Source: Haemophilus parahaemolyticus (GTDB lineage Bacteria; Pseudomonadota; Gammaproteobacteria; Enterobacterales; Pasteurellaceae). Taken from it: a stretch of 64,000 nt of DNA. This document shows positions 19,379 to 26,516 of this stretch, piece after piece. The translations under genes and the position numbers were made by a program. The DNA is taken from positions 1 to 64,000 of the forward strand of contig NZ_JAHAHT010000002.1 in the NCBI RefSeq assembly GCF_018373095.1. The letters are read 5' to 3'. Below the pieces are notes generated by a model. The model saw nothing but the letters and a program-made list of their open reading frames with translations, had not been told where the DNA came from and ran no database searches. Positions within the stretch are counted from its first letter, which is position 1. Each line of letters opens with the position of its first letter.

Positions 19379-19807
19379 ATGTCAAATCACTGGCTTTATT
19401 GGGCACTCGCCTCGGCAGTTTTTGCCTCACTCACGGCAATTTTTGCCAAAATAGGTTTGCAAGGCGTCAATTCCGATTTTGCGACCTTTATCCGCACCAT
19501 CGTTATCATTCTTGCTCTTATTCTTTTTTTAACCTACACCCGCAAATGGCAGCCACTTAGCTCGCTCAACGGTAAAAACTGGCTATTTTTAATCCTCTCA
19601 GGCTTGGCAACGGGAGCGTCGTGGTTGGCTTATTTCAAAGCCTTGCAAATGGGCAATGCCTCACAAGTTGCCCCTATCGATAAATTGAGCCTTGCACTGG
19701 TTGCTGTTTTTGCTTTTCTGTTTTTAGGCGAACGCCCAAGCCAACAAGAGTGGCTAGGTATTGGCTTAGTAGTTGCTGGCGTATTAACCTTAGCTCTCAA
19801 GCGGTAG
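19379..19807 (+). CDS. EamA-domain membrane protein (half-size DMT transporter)
   Basis: 142 residues forming about five membrane helices, one EamA repeat in place of the usual two, ending in the typical GIGLVVAGVLTLALKR. It must dimerise or be a stand-alone half transporter, as in the EmrE-like branch of the drug/metabolite superfamily. No substrate can be assigned. The next gene begins 4 bp after its stop, so they are probably cotranscribed. Confidence 0.85.
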   Translation: MSNHWLYWALASAVFASLTAIFAKIGLQGVNSDFATFIRTIVIILALILFLTYTRKWQPLSSLNGKNWLFLILSGLATGASWLAYFKALQMGNASQVAPIDKLSLALVAVFAFLFLGERPSQQEWLGIGLVVAGVLTLALKR

Positions 19808-19811
19808 ATTC

Positions 19812-20543
19812 ATGGAACACTTTTGCCAAATTGAGGTGGTGTTTGCCCACAATGATGAGACAATTGCCGAGCCATTTTCACCGCCTGAACATTTTACAGA
19901 ACGCCAGCTAAAGCGTTGGAAAAGCCGACGAATGGCAAAATTTTTGCTGAAAACGTTGCTCAAAAAGCACGGTTTTGATCCGAATTTAGCCGAACAGATT
20001 CAGCGAGCAAAAAATGGTCGCCCTTATTTCGCACAGCAAGAAATTGATTTTAACATCACACATTCGGGCGATTATGTCGCCATTATTTTTGCGAAAGTGG
20101 CAAGTGGGGAACGAAGCCCTGTAGTCGGTATTGATTTAGAGCATCCGCAAAAAATTCGCCGTTTTGAACCACTTATCCGCCACTATGCCGATGCGATTGA
20201 AGCAGAACAGTTGCTTGAAAAACCACAGATTTTGACGAATTTAGCAGAACGCTTTTATTTGAGCTGGTGTTTGCGAGAAGCAGTGCTAAAATCGCAGGGA
20301 GTGGGGATTATGAAGCTGTCGGAAGTGACTCACCGCCCCAATGAGAAAACGATAAAAAGCCAGCATTGTCCGCGAGGTGTTTTGCATTTTTATCATCAAT
20401 TCCCGTTTTTTCTTGCCTATTTCTTTGGATTTTGCAACAGATACCAGCTAGATTTATGGGAATGGAAAAAGGGTGGTTTGCAAAAAAACTGTGCATTTCA
20501 ACCGCTTGTTTATTCAGTCAATGAAGGAATATCGTATGAGTAA
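19812..20543 (+). CDS. Sfp-type 4'-phosphopantetheinyl transferase
   Basis: 243-residue enzyme that transfers phosphopantetheine from CoA to carrier proteins. The family signatures are in order: NGRPYF then FNITHSGDYVAI (about 75-92), VGIDLEHP (Mg-binding Asp/Glu, about 107-114) and FYLSWCLREAVLKSQGVGI (about 153-171). It belongs to the long Sfp/AcpT class also found in Haemophilus. No polyketide or nonribosomal peptide genes lie nearby, so its carrier protein is unknown; acyl carrier protein is possible. Its end overlaps the nudF start by 8 bp in another frame. Confidence 0.88.
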   Translation: MEHFCQIEVVFAHNDETIAEPFSPPEHFTERQLKRWKSRRMAKFLLKTLLKKHGFDPNLAEQIQRAKNGRPYFAQQEIDFNITHSGDYVAIIFAKVASGERSPVVGIDLEHPQKIRRFEPLIRHYADAIEAEQLLEKPQILTNLAERFYLSWCLREAVLKSQGVGIMKLSEVTHRPNEKTIKSQHCPRGVLHFYHQFPFFLAYFFGFCNRYQLDLWEWKKGGLQKNCAFQPLVYSVNEGISYE

Positions 20544-21156
20544 TATCTTACAATTTGGTCAAAAAGACCTCGAAATTATTAAAGAAGAGACTGTCTATAA
20601 AGGACATTTTGAGCTAAAGAAAATCCATTTTCGCCATAAACTTTTTTCAGGCAAATTCAGTGGCGAAGTGGTGCGTGAATTACTTGTTAAAGGCGAAGCA
20701 GCAGCACTGATTGCTTACGATCCAAAATTGGATAATGTCGTTTTGGTTGAGCAAGTTCGCATTGGTGCATATCAAAAACATTCAGACCAAACCCCGTGGC
20801 TACTCGAATTAGTGGCAGGAATGGTGGATAAAGGCGAAGAGAACCCAGCCGAAGTTGCCAAACGCGAAGCCTTTGAAGAAGCGGGGATTGAAGTCAAAGA
20901 GGTCGAACACGCCTTAAGCGTTTGGGACAGCCCAGGTGGACAATTCGAACGTTTGCATCTTTTCCTCGGTTTAATCGACAGTACCCAAGTCGGCAACGGT
21001 TCAATCCATGGTTTGGAAGAAGAAAATGAAGATATTTTAGTACACGTAGTTCCTAGAACCCAAGCCTACCAATGGGTTATTGAGGGAAAAATAGATAACG
21101 TGATTGCGGTCATTGGCTTGCAGTGGTTGGAGCTAAATTACAAAAAATATCGCTGA
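20536..21156 (+). CDS. nudF: ADP-ribose pyrophosphatase (Nudix)
   Basis: 206-residue Nudix hydrolase cleaving ADP-ribose to AMP and ribose-5-phosphate. The Nudix box runs GMVDKGEENPAEVAKREAFE then EAGI, with the preceding WLLELVAG and following WDSPGGQFERLHLFL typical of NudF. Start at ATG 20536 behind AAGGAAT; it overlaps the transferase stop, suggesting translational coupling. An in-frame extension to 20473 would duplicate coding of the upstream gene and is rejected. Confidence 0.93.
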   Translation: MSNILQFGQKDLEIIKEETVYKGHFELKKIHFRHKLFSGKFSGEVVRELLVKGEAAALIAYDPKLDNVVLVEQVRIGAYQKHSDQTPWLLELVAGMVDKGEENPAEVAKREAFEEAGIEVKEVEHALSVWDSPGGQFERLHLFLGLIDSTQVGNGSIHGLEEENEDILVHVVPRTQAYQWVIEGKIDNVIAVIGLQWLELNYKKYR

Positions 21157-21173
21157 TTTATTAAGTGAAAAGT

Positions 21174-21187
21174 TTGATTTAGATCAT
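21174..21187 (+). promoter_or_regulatory. FNR-like site in front of a small secreted protein gene
   Basis: TTGATTTAGATCAT matches 9 of 10 defined positions of the FNR consensus TTGAT-N4-ATCAA (it also partly fits CRP). Its centre (21180.5) is ~41 bp upstream of the start expected from TATAAT at 21209-21214, the classic class II activator spacing. Confidence 0.55.
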
Positions 21188-21265
21188 CATTCTATTTATT
21201 TTAGCGAGTATAATCAAGTTGCCTATTATAGAGGCAATTTAATCAATCAATAACAAGAGGTTTAT

Positions 21266-21529
21266 ATGAAAAAAGTACTAACCGCATTAATGGTTTCAGG
21301 GATGGTCGCTTCAGCATCGGCAGCTGATTTAAGTGCAACATGCAAAGAATATTTTGCAGAAATTGATACATTTGTTGCAGCAGTTCCGGCAGCTCAACAA
21401 GAAATGATGAAACAACAATACGAAGCAAGCAAAAAACAAATTACAGCCTTACCCACAGCACAACAAGATATGATGTGCAAACAAGGTTTAGAGCAGCTTA
21501 AACAAGCAAAAGCAATGTTACCAAAATAA
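21266..21529 (+). CDS. Small secreted protein (DUF5339-like)
   Basis: 87 residues. A signal peptide ending ASA-AD near residue 20 leaves a ~67-residue helical protein with two Cys (CKEYFAEIDTF and MMCKQGLEQL) that may form a disulfide. It resembles a small periplasmic family common in Pasteurellaceae; no function is known. Ribosome-binding site AAGAGG. Preceded by a probable FNR-type promoter and followed by strong hairpins, so it is a stand-alone transcript. Confidence 0.8.
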   Translation: MKKVLTALMVSGMVASASAADLSATCKEYFAEIDTFVAAVPAAQQEMMKQQYEASKKQITALPTAQQDMMCKQGLEQLKQAKAMLPK

Positions 21530-21556
21530 GTTAAATTACTACTAAAAAAGAGCCAT

Positions 21557-21643
21557 AAAATGTAAATATTTATTATTTTGCATTTTAGACATAATAGAAA
21601 AAAGTGTTGGTAAGAATTATGAAAAATAATTAACCAACACTTT
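21557..21643. terminator. Two hairpins after the small secreted protein gene
   Basis: A first imperfect stem AAAATG-AAATA/ATTTTGCATTTT (about 21557-21588) is followed by AAAGTGTTGGT/ACCAACACTTT (21601-21643), an 11-bp perfect stem with a long AT loop. The convergent position suggests termination from both sides. Confidence 0.55.
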
Positions 21644-21657
21644 CCTAAGCCGTGTGA

Positions 21658-22020
21658 TTATTTATAACGTCGCCAGAATGATCTGTTCTGGGTCAATTGT
21701 AGCTTGATTTCTATGTCAAGTTCCGCCTCAAGCGAAGATTCTGTTGTTGCACAAAATTGGATTTTATTAAGACTAACCATCACTTCATTTTGGTTGATAG
21801 AAGCCACCTTGCCCACAAAATTATTTACCGTAGTATTGCTTGTATTGAGCTTAATCCATGGGGCTTTAATCAGCAACATCACCACTCGCCCAAGCGTGAG
21901 TGCAAGGCGTTGGCTGCTTTTTTCGGTAATCATCGCACAAATCGGGGAATTTAACCCGTCAATCTCCACATCTACCCAAACCAATGCCCCTTTTTGCTTA
22001 AGGCAGAATAGATAAAATTA
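21658..22020 (-). pseudogene. modE: C-terminal remnant of molybdate regulator ModE
   Basis: The minus-strand frame encodes about 115 residues matching the two Mop (molybdate-binding) subdomains of ModE: VWVDVEIDG, ITEKSSQRLALTLGRVVMLL, IKAPWIKLNTSN, then VGKVASINQNEVMVSLN. The ~140-residue DNA-binding N-terminus is missing and the frame is closed by TAA codons upstream; only a TTG at 21984 could serve as start. A free-standing Mop-type molybdate-binding protein is the alternative, but the lack of start signals favours a truncated modE. Confidence 0.65.
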
Positions 22021-22025
22021 TTACT

Positions 22026-22071
22026 AAAAAGTGGCTTAAAGTCTCACAGTACAAGGCTTTGAACCACTTTT
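22026..22071. repeat. Hairpin repeat with AGTACAA core, copy 1
   Basis: AAAAGTGG and CCACTTTT arms enclose a central AGTACAAGGCTT. The same layout recurs at 35806-35855 with a nearly identical core (AGTACAAAGCTT). It lies between the doxX-like gene stop and the modE remnant. Confidence 0.5.
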
Positions 22072-22093
22072 GAAATATAAGTAAAAAACGATA

Positions 22094-22510
22094 TTATTTA
22101 TTCGCTAATTTTGCATCTAATGATAAAGAACCTGCCCCTCTCACTAAGAAAAGTAAGAATGCCATACAATACATAATAGCTATTTCGCCTTTGTTTGATA
22201 ACGGATCTAATACCGTTTCTGGTGTCACATGAATAAAGAAATATGCATATGCCATTTGACCTGCTAACAAGAATGAAATGGGGCGAGTGAATAAACCTAA
22301 TGCTAATAATAAGCCGCCGCCAATTTCTAAGATACCGCCTAACCCATACATTGAGAACAGAGGAACACTACCGTTTCCTCCTGTCATTGAGAAGGGAAAT
22401 TCAAAGAATTTCGCTGTACCGTGTAATAAGAACATATAGCCGATAACCACACGTGCTAATAAAAATACTACTGGGCTAAGTTTTTCGAATTTTTCAAATA
22501 CTTGATTCAT
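22094..22510 (-). CDS. DoxX family membrane protein
   Basis: 138 residues with four membrane helices; RVVIGYMFLLHGTAKFFEF and GGILEIGGGLLLALGLFTRP are the DoxX signatures. Family members have been tied to redox and thiol stress in some bacteria, but no reaction is established. It is divergent from a LysR-type regulator 132 bp away, the usual layout for a regulator and its target, so expression is probably controlled by that gene. Confidence 0.9.
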   Translation of the reverse strand: MNQVFEKFEKLSPVVFLLARVVIGYMFLLHGTAKFFEFPFSMTGGNGSVPLFSMYGLGGILEIGGGLLLALGLFTRPISFLLAGQMAYAYFFIHVTPETVLDPLSNKGEIAIMYCMAFLLFLVRGAGSLSLDAKLANK

Positions 22511-22642
22511 AATGTTTCCTAATAAAGTTAAAGAAATGTAATAAAAAATATGGCTTGTATTGTAATTGAATCTTTCTGCTTGATCATTCCGATTTTTCTA
22601 AATAAACTTTTTAGCTCAGCTTAATAATAGAAAGTACGAAAG

Positions 22643-23533
22643 ATGAATGATTTTAAAGCGATGTCGGTTTTTGTGACCGTGATTGAACGAGGTTCAATGC
22701 AGACTGCAGCAGAAAAGTTGGCGATGACGCCATCTGCAATTACCCAGTCGATCCAAAAGCTAGAACAGCAACTCAAAATTAAATTATTAAATCGCACCAC
22801 CCGCAAAATTTCGCTTACAGAAGCAGGAGAAGTCTTTTATCAACATGCTAGTCAAATGCAGAAAAGTGCTGAAAATGCAATAAAAAGCGTCGAACTGTTG
22901 CGATCTTCTCCGATAGGTACGCTCAGAATTTCTTGCCCTTCAGGTTTAACCCGTTCTCCGTTTATTCAAGCCTTAAAATTAATTCTGGAAGAACATTCTG
23001 ATTTCAACATGGATCTTTCTTTTAAGGATGAAGCGGTTGATTTAATTGAAGAAAGGATAGACATCGCTTTACGTATCGGCACGCGTGCATTGGAAGACAA
23101 TATGATCGCTCGCCATATTTATGATGTGAAATTGGCTATCGTGGCACATAAAGATTACCTCGAAAAGCATTTTTTCCCACAAACCCCCGATGAGTTTTAT
23201 CAGTTAGATTGGATTCATTTTGCTTCACTTGATCCCGACTATTTACAACTTTCTAGCCCTTTAGGCAAAGCTCATATTAAACCTAACTATCGTATTAAAA
23301 CCAATACACTTTTGGCAAGCCGAGACTTAACGCTGCAAGGCTTAGGCATTTCTCTTCAGCCTATCCTTGAGATAGAAAAAGAGCTTGCTGATGGCACACT
23401 TGTGCAACTTTTGCCAGAATGGGAATTGCCGAAGAACCCGATGTATTTAGTCACTCTTCAGCGGATGCAATCGGAAAAAGTGAGAATAGCGGTAGAAGTA
23501 ATTGTAGAGTATTTTGAGAAATTGAAAGGTTAA
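22643..23533 (+). CDS. LysR-type transcriptional regulator
   Basis: 296 residues. The N-terminal winged helix-turn-helix has the hallmark GSMQTAAEKLAMTPSAITQS then IQKLEQQLKIKLLNRTTRKI; the effector-binding domain spans about 90-290. It is of the CrgA/AaeR-like group that often controls membrane or oxidoreductase genes. The divergent DoxX gene is the likely target. The effector is unknown. Its last 4 bp overlap the convergent comF stop. Confidence 0.92.
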   Translation: MNDFKAMSVFVTVIERGSMQTAAEKLAMTPSAITQSIQKLEQQLKIKLLNRTTRKISLTEAGEVFYQHASQMQKSAENAIKSVELLRSSPIGTLRISCPSGLTRSPFIQALKLILEEHSDFNMDLSFKDEAVDLIEERIDIALRIGTRALEDNMIARHIYDVKLAIVAHKDYLEKHFFPQTPDEFYQLDWIHFASLDPDYLQLSSPLGKAHIKPNYRIKTNTLLASRDLTLQGLGISLQPILEIEKELADGTLVQLLPEWELPKNPMYLVTLQRMQSEKVRIAVEVIVEYFEKLKG

Positions 23534-24213
23534 GCCCTCGCTAATGTCCAAACTTGTACCTCTTTTACACCTACACGTTTAATCTCTCTGCAAATCGCAT
23601 TGAGCGTAGAACCTGTGGTCACAACATCATCTACAATTGCAATTCGCTCGTAAAATTTGCCCGCTTGTGGCTCAAAACGAAAGGTGTTTTTTAAATTCAA
23701 ACGCCGTTCTTGAGCGGTGAGTTCACGCTGTGAAGCGGTATGCCTTATACGGCTAAGGCTTTTTGTATCAAGCGGAATATTCAGCCATCGAGAAAGATGG
23801 CAAGCAATCAACTCCGCCTGATTATAGCCTCGTTTCCAATGGCGTTGCCAAAAAAGTGGCACGGGCAAAATCGCTTCAGGAAGCACCAGACAATGCTCCC
23901 GTTGAGCTTGTTTTACAGCTAATAAAAGCAATCTTGCTAACGGCTGATCTAACCAATATTGCTGATGGAATTTAAAGCGATGAATCCAATCTGCAAGCGG
24001 TTTTTTATATACAGAGACTTGCACCATTCGCTGCCATTTTGGCTCATTTTGCAAACATTCTCCGCAAGATAAACTATTTTCAGCCAACAAACTGCCACAA
24101 TGTCCGCAATAAGGCGAACAAGATAACAACTTGACGCAACGGCTACAAAAGCCGTGATTCACTATTGCCAACGACTTATCACAATGAAAACAGCGGAAAC
24201 CTAATCTATTCAT
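23530..24213 (-). CDS. comF: Competence protein ComF (phosphoribosyltransferase-like)
   Basis: 227 residues needed in relatives for natural transformation, probably in moving DNA across the inner membrane. The N-terminal zinc-finger region has CFHCDKS, CSRCVKLLSC and CGHCGSLL with CGEC (about 8-55). The C-terminal PRTase fold has IAIVDDVVTTGSTLNAICRE (about 192-211). RGYNQAELIACHLSRWLNIP is also conserved. A CRP-S-like site lies ~50 bp upstream, fitting competence control. It may also be read from the mobAB gene 74 bp upstream. Confidence 0.93.
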   Translation of the reverse strand: MNRLGFRCFHCDKSLAIVNHGFCSRCVKLLSCSPYCGHCGSLLAENSLSCGECLQNEPKWQRMVQVSVYKKPLADWIHRFKFHQQYWLDQPLARLLLLAVKQAQREHCLVLPEAILPVPLFWQRHWKRGYNQAELIACHLSRWLNIPLDTKSLSRIRHTASQRELTAQERRLNLKNTFRFEPQAGKFYERIAIVDDVVTTGSTLNAICREIKRVGVKEVQVWTLARA

Positions 24214-24231
24214 ACGCCCTCCGCTATTTAC

Positions 24232-24274
24232 TTTATCAAATTAGCAAAAATAATTTTTCGAGTGCATTCGAAAA
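24232..24274 (-). promoter_or_regulatory. CRP-S-like competence site and promoter of comF
   Basis: TTTTCGA-GTGCAT-TCGAAAA (24255-24274) has CRP half-site spacing and the C6/G17 bases that mark Sxy-dependent CRP-S sites, but lacks the G5 and C18 contacts. On the minus strand a GATAAA -10 (24232-24237) puts the start about 41 bp from the site centre, as expected for class II activation. Confidence 0.45.
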
Positions 24275-24287
24275 GTTGAAAAATATT

Positions 24288-25385
24288 TTATTTCAACCAA
24301 CTTTTTACAAACTCCGCAATTTCATCCACATCATTGATATTCAATCGATTTTCTCGTTCAATCGGGTAATCGGTGGCGGTGGCCATGGTCCATTCATCTA
24401 GTTCGGGTAAGGGCTTTTTAACCTCTTTTCGATGAAGTTGAATTTTGGGTAGAGCCTCGTGTTTAAAGCCTTCGACCAGCACCAAATCAACATCTTTGAA
24501 ATTGGCAATAATTTGCTGAAAATCGACCGCTTGTTCGGGCGTTTCGGTCATTAATGCCCAACGTTCATCGCAGGCAATTGCGGTGGGATTCGCTCCCGCT
24601 AGACGCAATCGATGGCTATCTTTGCCTGGTTTATCTACATCAATGTTATGGTGTGAATGCTTGATTAAACCCACTTTGAGGTTGCAAGCGGTCAATTTTG
24701 GAATTAGTTTTTCCAACAGCGTGGTTTTGCCCGTGCCGCTGTAGCCTGTAATGGCTAGCACGGTGGGGGTTGTACGAGGCATTTCTGCTGTTGCCAATTC
24801 CTCTAATGTATTGAAATTTCGAAATGCGGCTGTTTGATCGGAAAAATCTACCGCAACGCTTTTTTGTTGTTGGAAGAATTGGTATAAGCGGCGTTCGCCC
24901 ATTTGCAGGTAATCATTCAGTGCTTCTGCGACATTGCGATGAATTAACGCAAAAGTCGGGTGCGGACGTTCGCCATCGTGGGCATAAGCAATCTCTGCTT
25001 GGTTAATTTGTAAGGCTGTAAGTAGTTTTTTAAGCAAATTTTCGGGCAAAAATGGAGAATCACAAGGCACGAATAGCAGATAATCGCTTTCAATCTGATG
25101 AAAGCCTGTAAGCATTCCACTCAGTGCCCCTTGGAAATTGGGCATTTCGTCTTGGTAAAAAGGTAAGTGAGGGAAAAACTGCTGATATTCCGCCTGTGAG
25201 CGGTTGATATTCAAATAAACTTTTCCATTTACTGCTGATAATTGTGGGCTAAGACGTTGCAAAATATGTGCAATAAGTGGAAGATTTTGTAGCTTTTGTA
25301 AGCCTTTTTCTACGCCATTCATTCGGCGAGCTAAACCGCCTGCGAGAATTACAGCGTGAATTTGAGGTGAAGTTTTTTCTGTCAT
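24288..25385 (-). CDS. mobAB: MobA-MobB fusion for molybdopterin guanine dinucleotide synthesis
   Basis: 365 residues joining two normally separate proteins. The MobA guanylyltransferase (about 1-195) has AVILAGGLARRMNGVEKGLQ and VPCDSPFLP. The MobB GTP-binding adapter (about 205-365) has ITGYSGTGKTTLLEKLIP and VGLIKHSHH. MobA adds GMP to molybdopterin to make bis-MGD for DMSO, nitrate or formate enzymes; MobB is accessory. The fusion gives a fixed 1:1 ratio. The nearby modE remnant suggests molybdenum metabolism is kept but its regulator is degraded here. Divergent from yihD. Confidence 0.9.
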   Translation of the reverse strand: MTEKTSPQIHAVILAGGLARRMNGVEKGLQKLQNLPLIAHILQRLSPQLSAVNGKVYLNINRSQAEYQQFFPHLPFYQDEMPNFQGALSGMLTGFHQIESDYLLFVPCDSPFLPENLLKKLLTALQINQAEIAYAHDGERPHPTFALIHRNVAEALNDYLQMGERRLYQFFQQQKSVAVDFSDQTAAFRNFNTLEELATAEMPRTTPTVLAITGYSGTGKTTLLEKLIPKLTACNLKVGLIKHSHHNIDVDKPGKDSHRLRLAGANPTAIACDERWALMTETPEQAVDFQQIIANFKDVDLVLVEGFKHEALPKIQLHRKEVKKPLPELDEWTMATATDYPIERENRLNINDVDEIAEFVKSWLK

Positions 25386-25469
25386 AAATAAGGGCTTTTC
25401 TTTGCAAAAAGAGTGCTAAAAGTATATGATCCGAGCCAATTTTCAACAAGATTTTTTAAGGATTTTCCA

Positions 25470-25739
25470 ATGAAATGCAAACGTTTAGAAGAATTATTAG
25501 AGCTATTGGGCGACCATTGGCGTAAAAACCCTGATTTACATTTGATGGATATTTTGCAGCAGCTCTCGGTAGAGGTGGGCGAACCTGATAACTACCCTGC
25601 ATTACGTGATGAGGTGTTGATTTATCAGTTAAAAATGCGTAATGCCGACAAACACGAGCCAATCCCAGGCTTAAAAAAAGATTACGAAGATGATTTTAAA
25701 ACAGCACTTTTACGTGCACGTGGAATTTTGAAAGACTAA
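25470..25739 (+). CDS. yihD: YihD family protein (DUF1040)
   Basis: 89-residue acidic cytosolic protein starting at ATG 25470 (MKCKRLEELLELLGDHWRKN) with TAAGGA upstream; a longer frame to 25413 has no support. It matches YihD, conserved in gammaproteobacteria in front of dsbA, as here (40-bp gap). Function unknown. Confidence 0.88.
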   Translation: MKCKRLEELLELLGDHWRKNPDLHLMDILQQLSVEVGEPDNYPALRDEVLIYQLKMRNADKHEPIPGLKKDYEDDFKTALLRARGILKD

Positions 25740-25779
25740 TGTGGTCTAATAGAAACCATATTTTTTAAAGGAAATTAAA

Positions 25780-26418
25780 ATGAAAAAAATGTTATTAAAA
25801 ACTACATTCGTTGCACTTTCTGCATTTTTCGCAGTAAATTCGACCGCTTTTGCGTCAAATCCTGTGGAAGGTAAAGAGTACAATATCGTTCGCCAAGCAC
25901 CATCGGCTCAAAAAGAGGTGCTGGAATTTTTCTCTTTCTACTGCCCGCATTGCTATGATTTTGAATTGAATTACAAAATTCCTTCACAAATTAAAGCAAA
26001 CTTGCCTGAAGGCACAAAATTGGTGCAATATCACGTGAATTTCTTAGGTCGACAATCTGAAAACTTAACTCGTGCGTGGGCGTTTGCGATGGCTCAAGGC
26101 GTGGAAGATAAAGTAAAAACAGCGTTGTTTGAAGGGGCACAAAAAGATGCGTTTAAATCAATGGACGACATCAAGGCGGTATTCGTGGCAAATGGCGTAA
26201 GTGCGGAAGATTTCGATAACGGCATTAACAGCTTTGTGGTCAATGGTTTGGTAAACAAACAAGTTCAGGCTGCGGAAGAGTTCAAAGTTCGTGGTGTGCC
26301 AGCTTTCTTCGTAAACGAGCAGTATGAAATCAATTTAAGTGGTTTCTCAGATTCCACCTCAACTAACGATTTCATCAAACGCTATGTAGATGCAGTAACG
26401 TTTTTAATTAAAAAATAA
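25780..26418 (+). CDS. dsbA: Thiol:disulfide oxidoreductase DsbA
   Basis: 212-residue periplasmic oxidase that donates disulfides to folding proteins. The signal peptide ends at about residue 25 (AFA-SNPVEG). The active site is CPHC with Cys55 and Cys58; the cis-proline loop is RGVPAFFVN. It would be recycled by DsbB, which is not in this window; dsbD of the reducing branch is at 52.8 kb. Downstream of yihD, as in enterics. Confidence 0.96.
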   Translation: MKKMLLKTTFVALSAFFAVNSTAFASNPVEGKEYNIVRQAPSAQKEVLEFFSFYCPHCYDFELNYKIPSQIKANLPEGTKLVQYHVNFLGRQSENLTRAWAFAMAQGVEDKVKTALFEGAQKDAFKSMDDIKAVFVANGVSAEDFDNGINSFVVNGLVNKQVQAAEEFKVRGVPAFFVNEQYEINLSGFSDSTSTNDFIKRYVDAVTFLIKK

Positions 26419-26456
26419 TCGTAAGGCGGCTCCAAACCCGCCCTACCAAGAAAATT

Positions 26457-26480
26457 AAAGGGCTTTTGCCCTTTTTTTGT
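26457..26480 (+). terminator. Terminator of dsbA
   Basis: AAAGGGC/GCCCTTT stem with a TTTT loop followed by TTTTGTG. A GGCGG-CCGCC palindrome (about 26424-26447) of the GGTGGGC-like family precedes it. Confidence 0.88.
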
Positions 26481-26516
26481 GATTTTCCCTAGGATATCCA
26501 TATAAGAGAAATATCA

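Noticed and set aside
21658..21984. Stand-alone Mop molybdate-binding protein gene
   Set aside because: Only a TTG start without ribosome-binding site; similarity continues upstream of that codon toward a stop, so a ModE remnant is the better reading.
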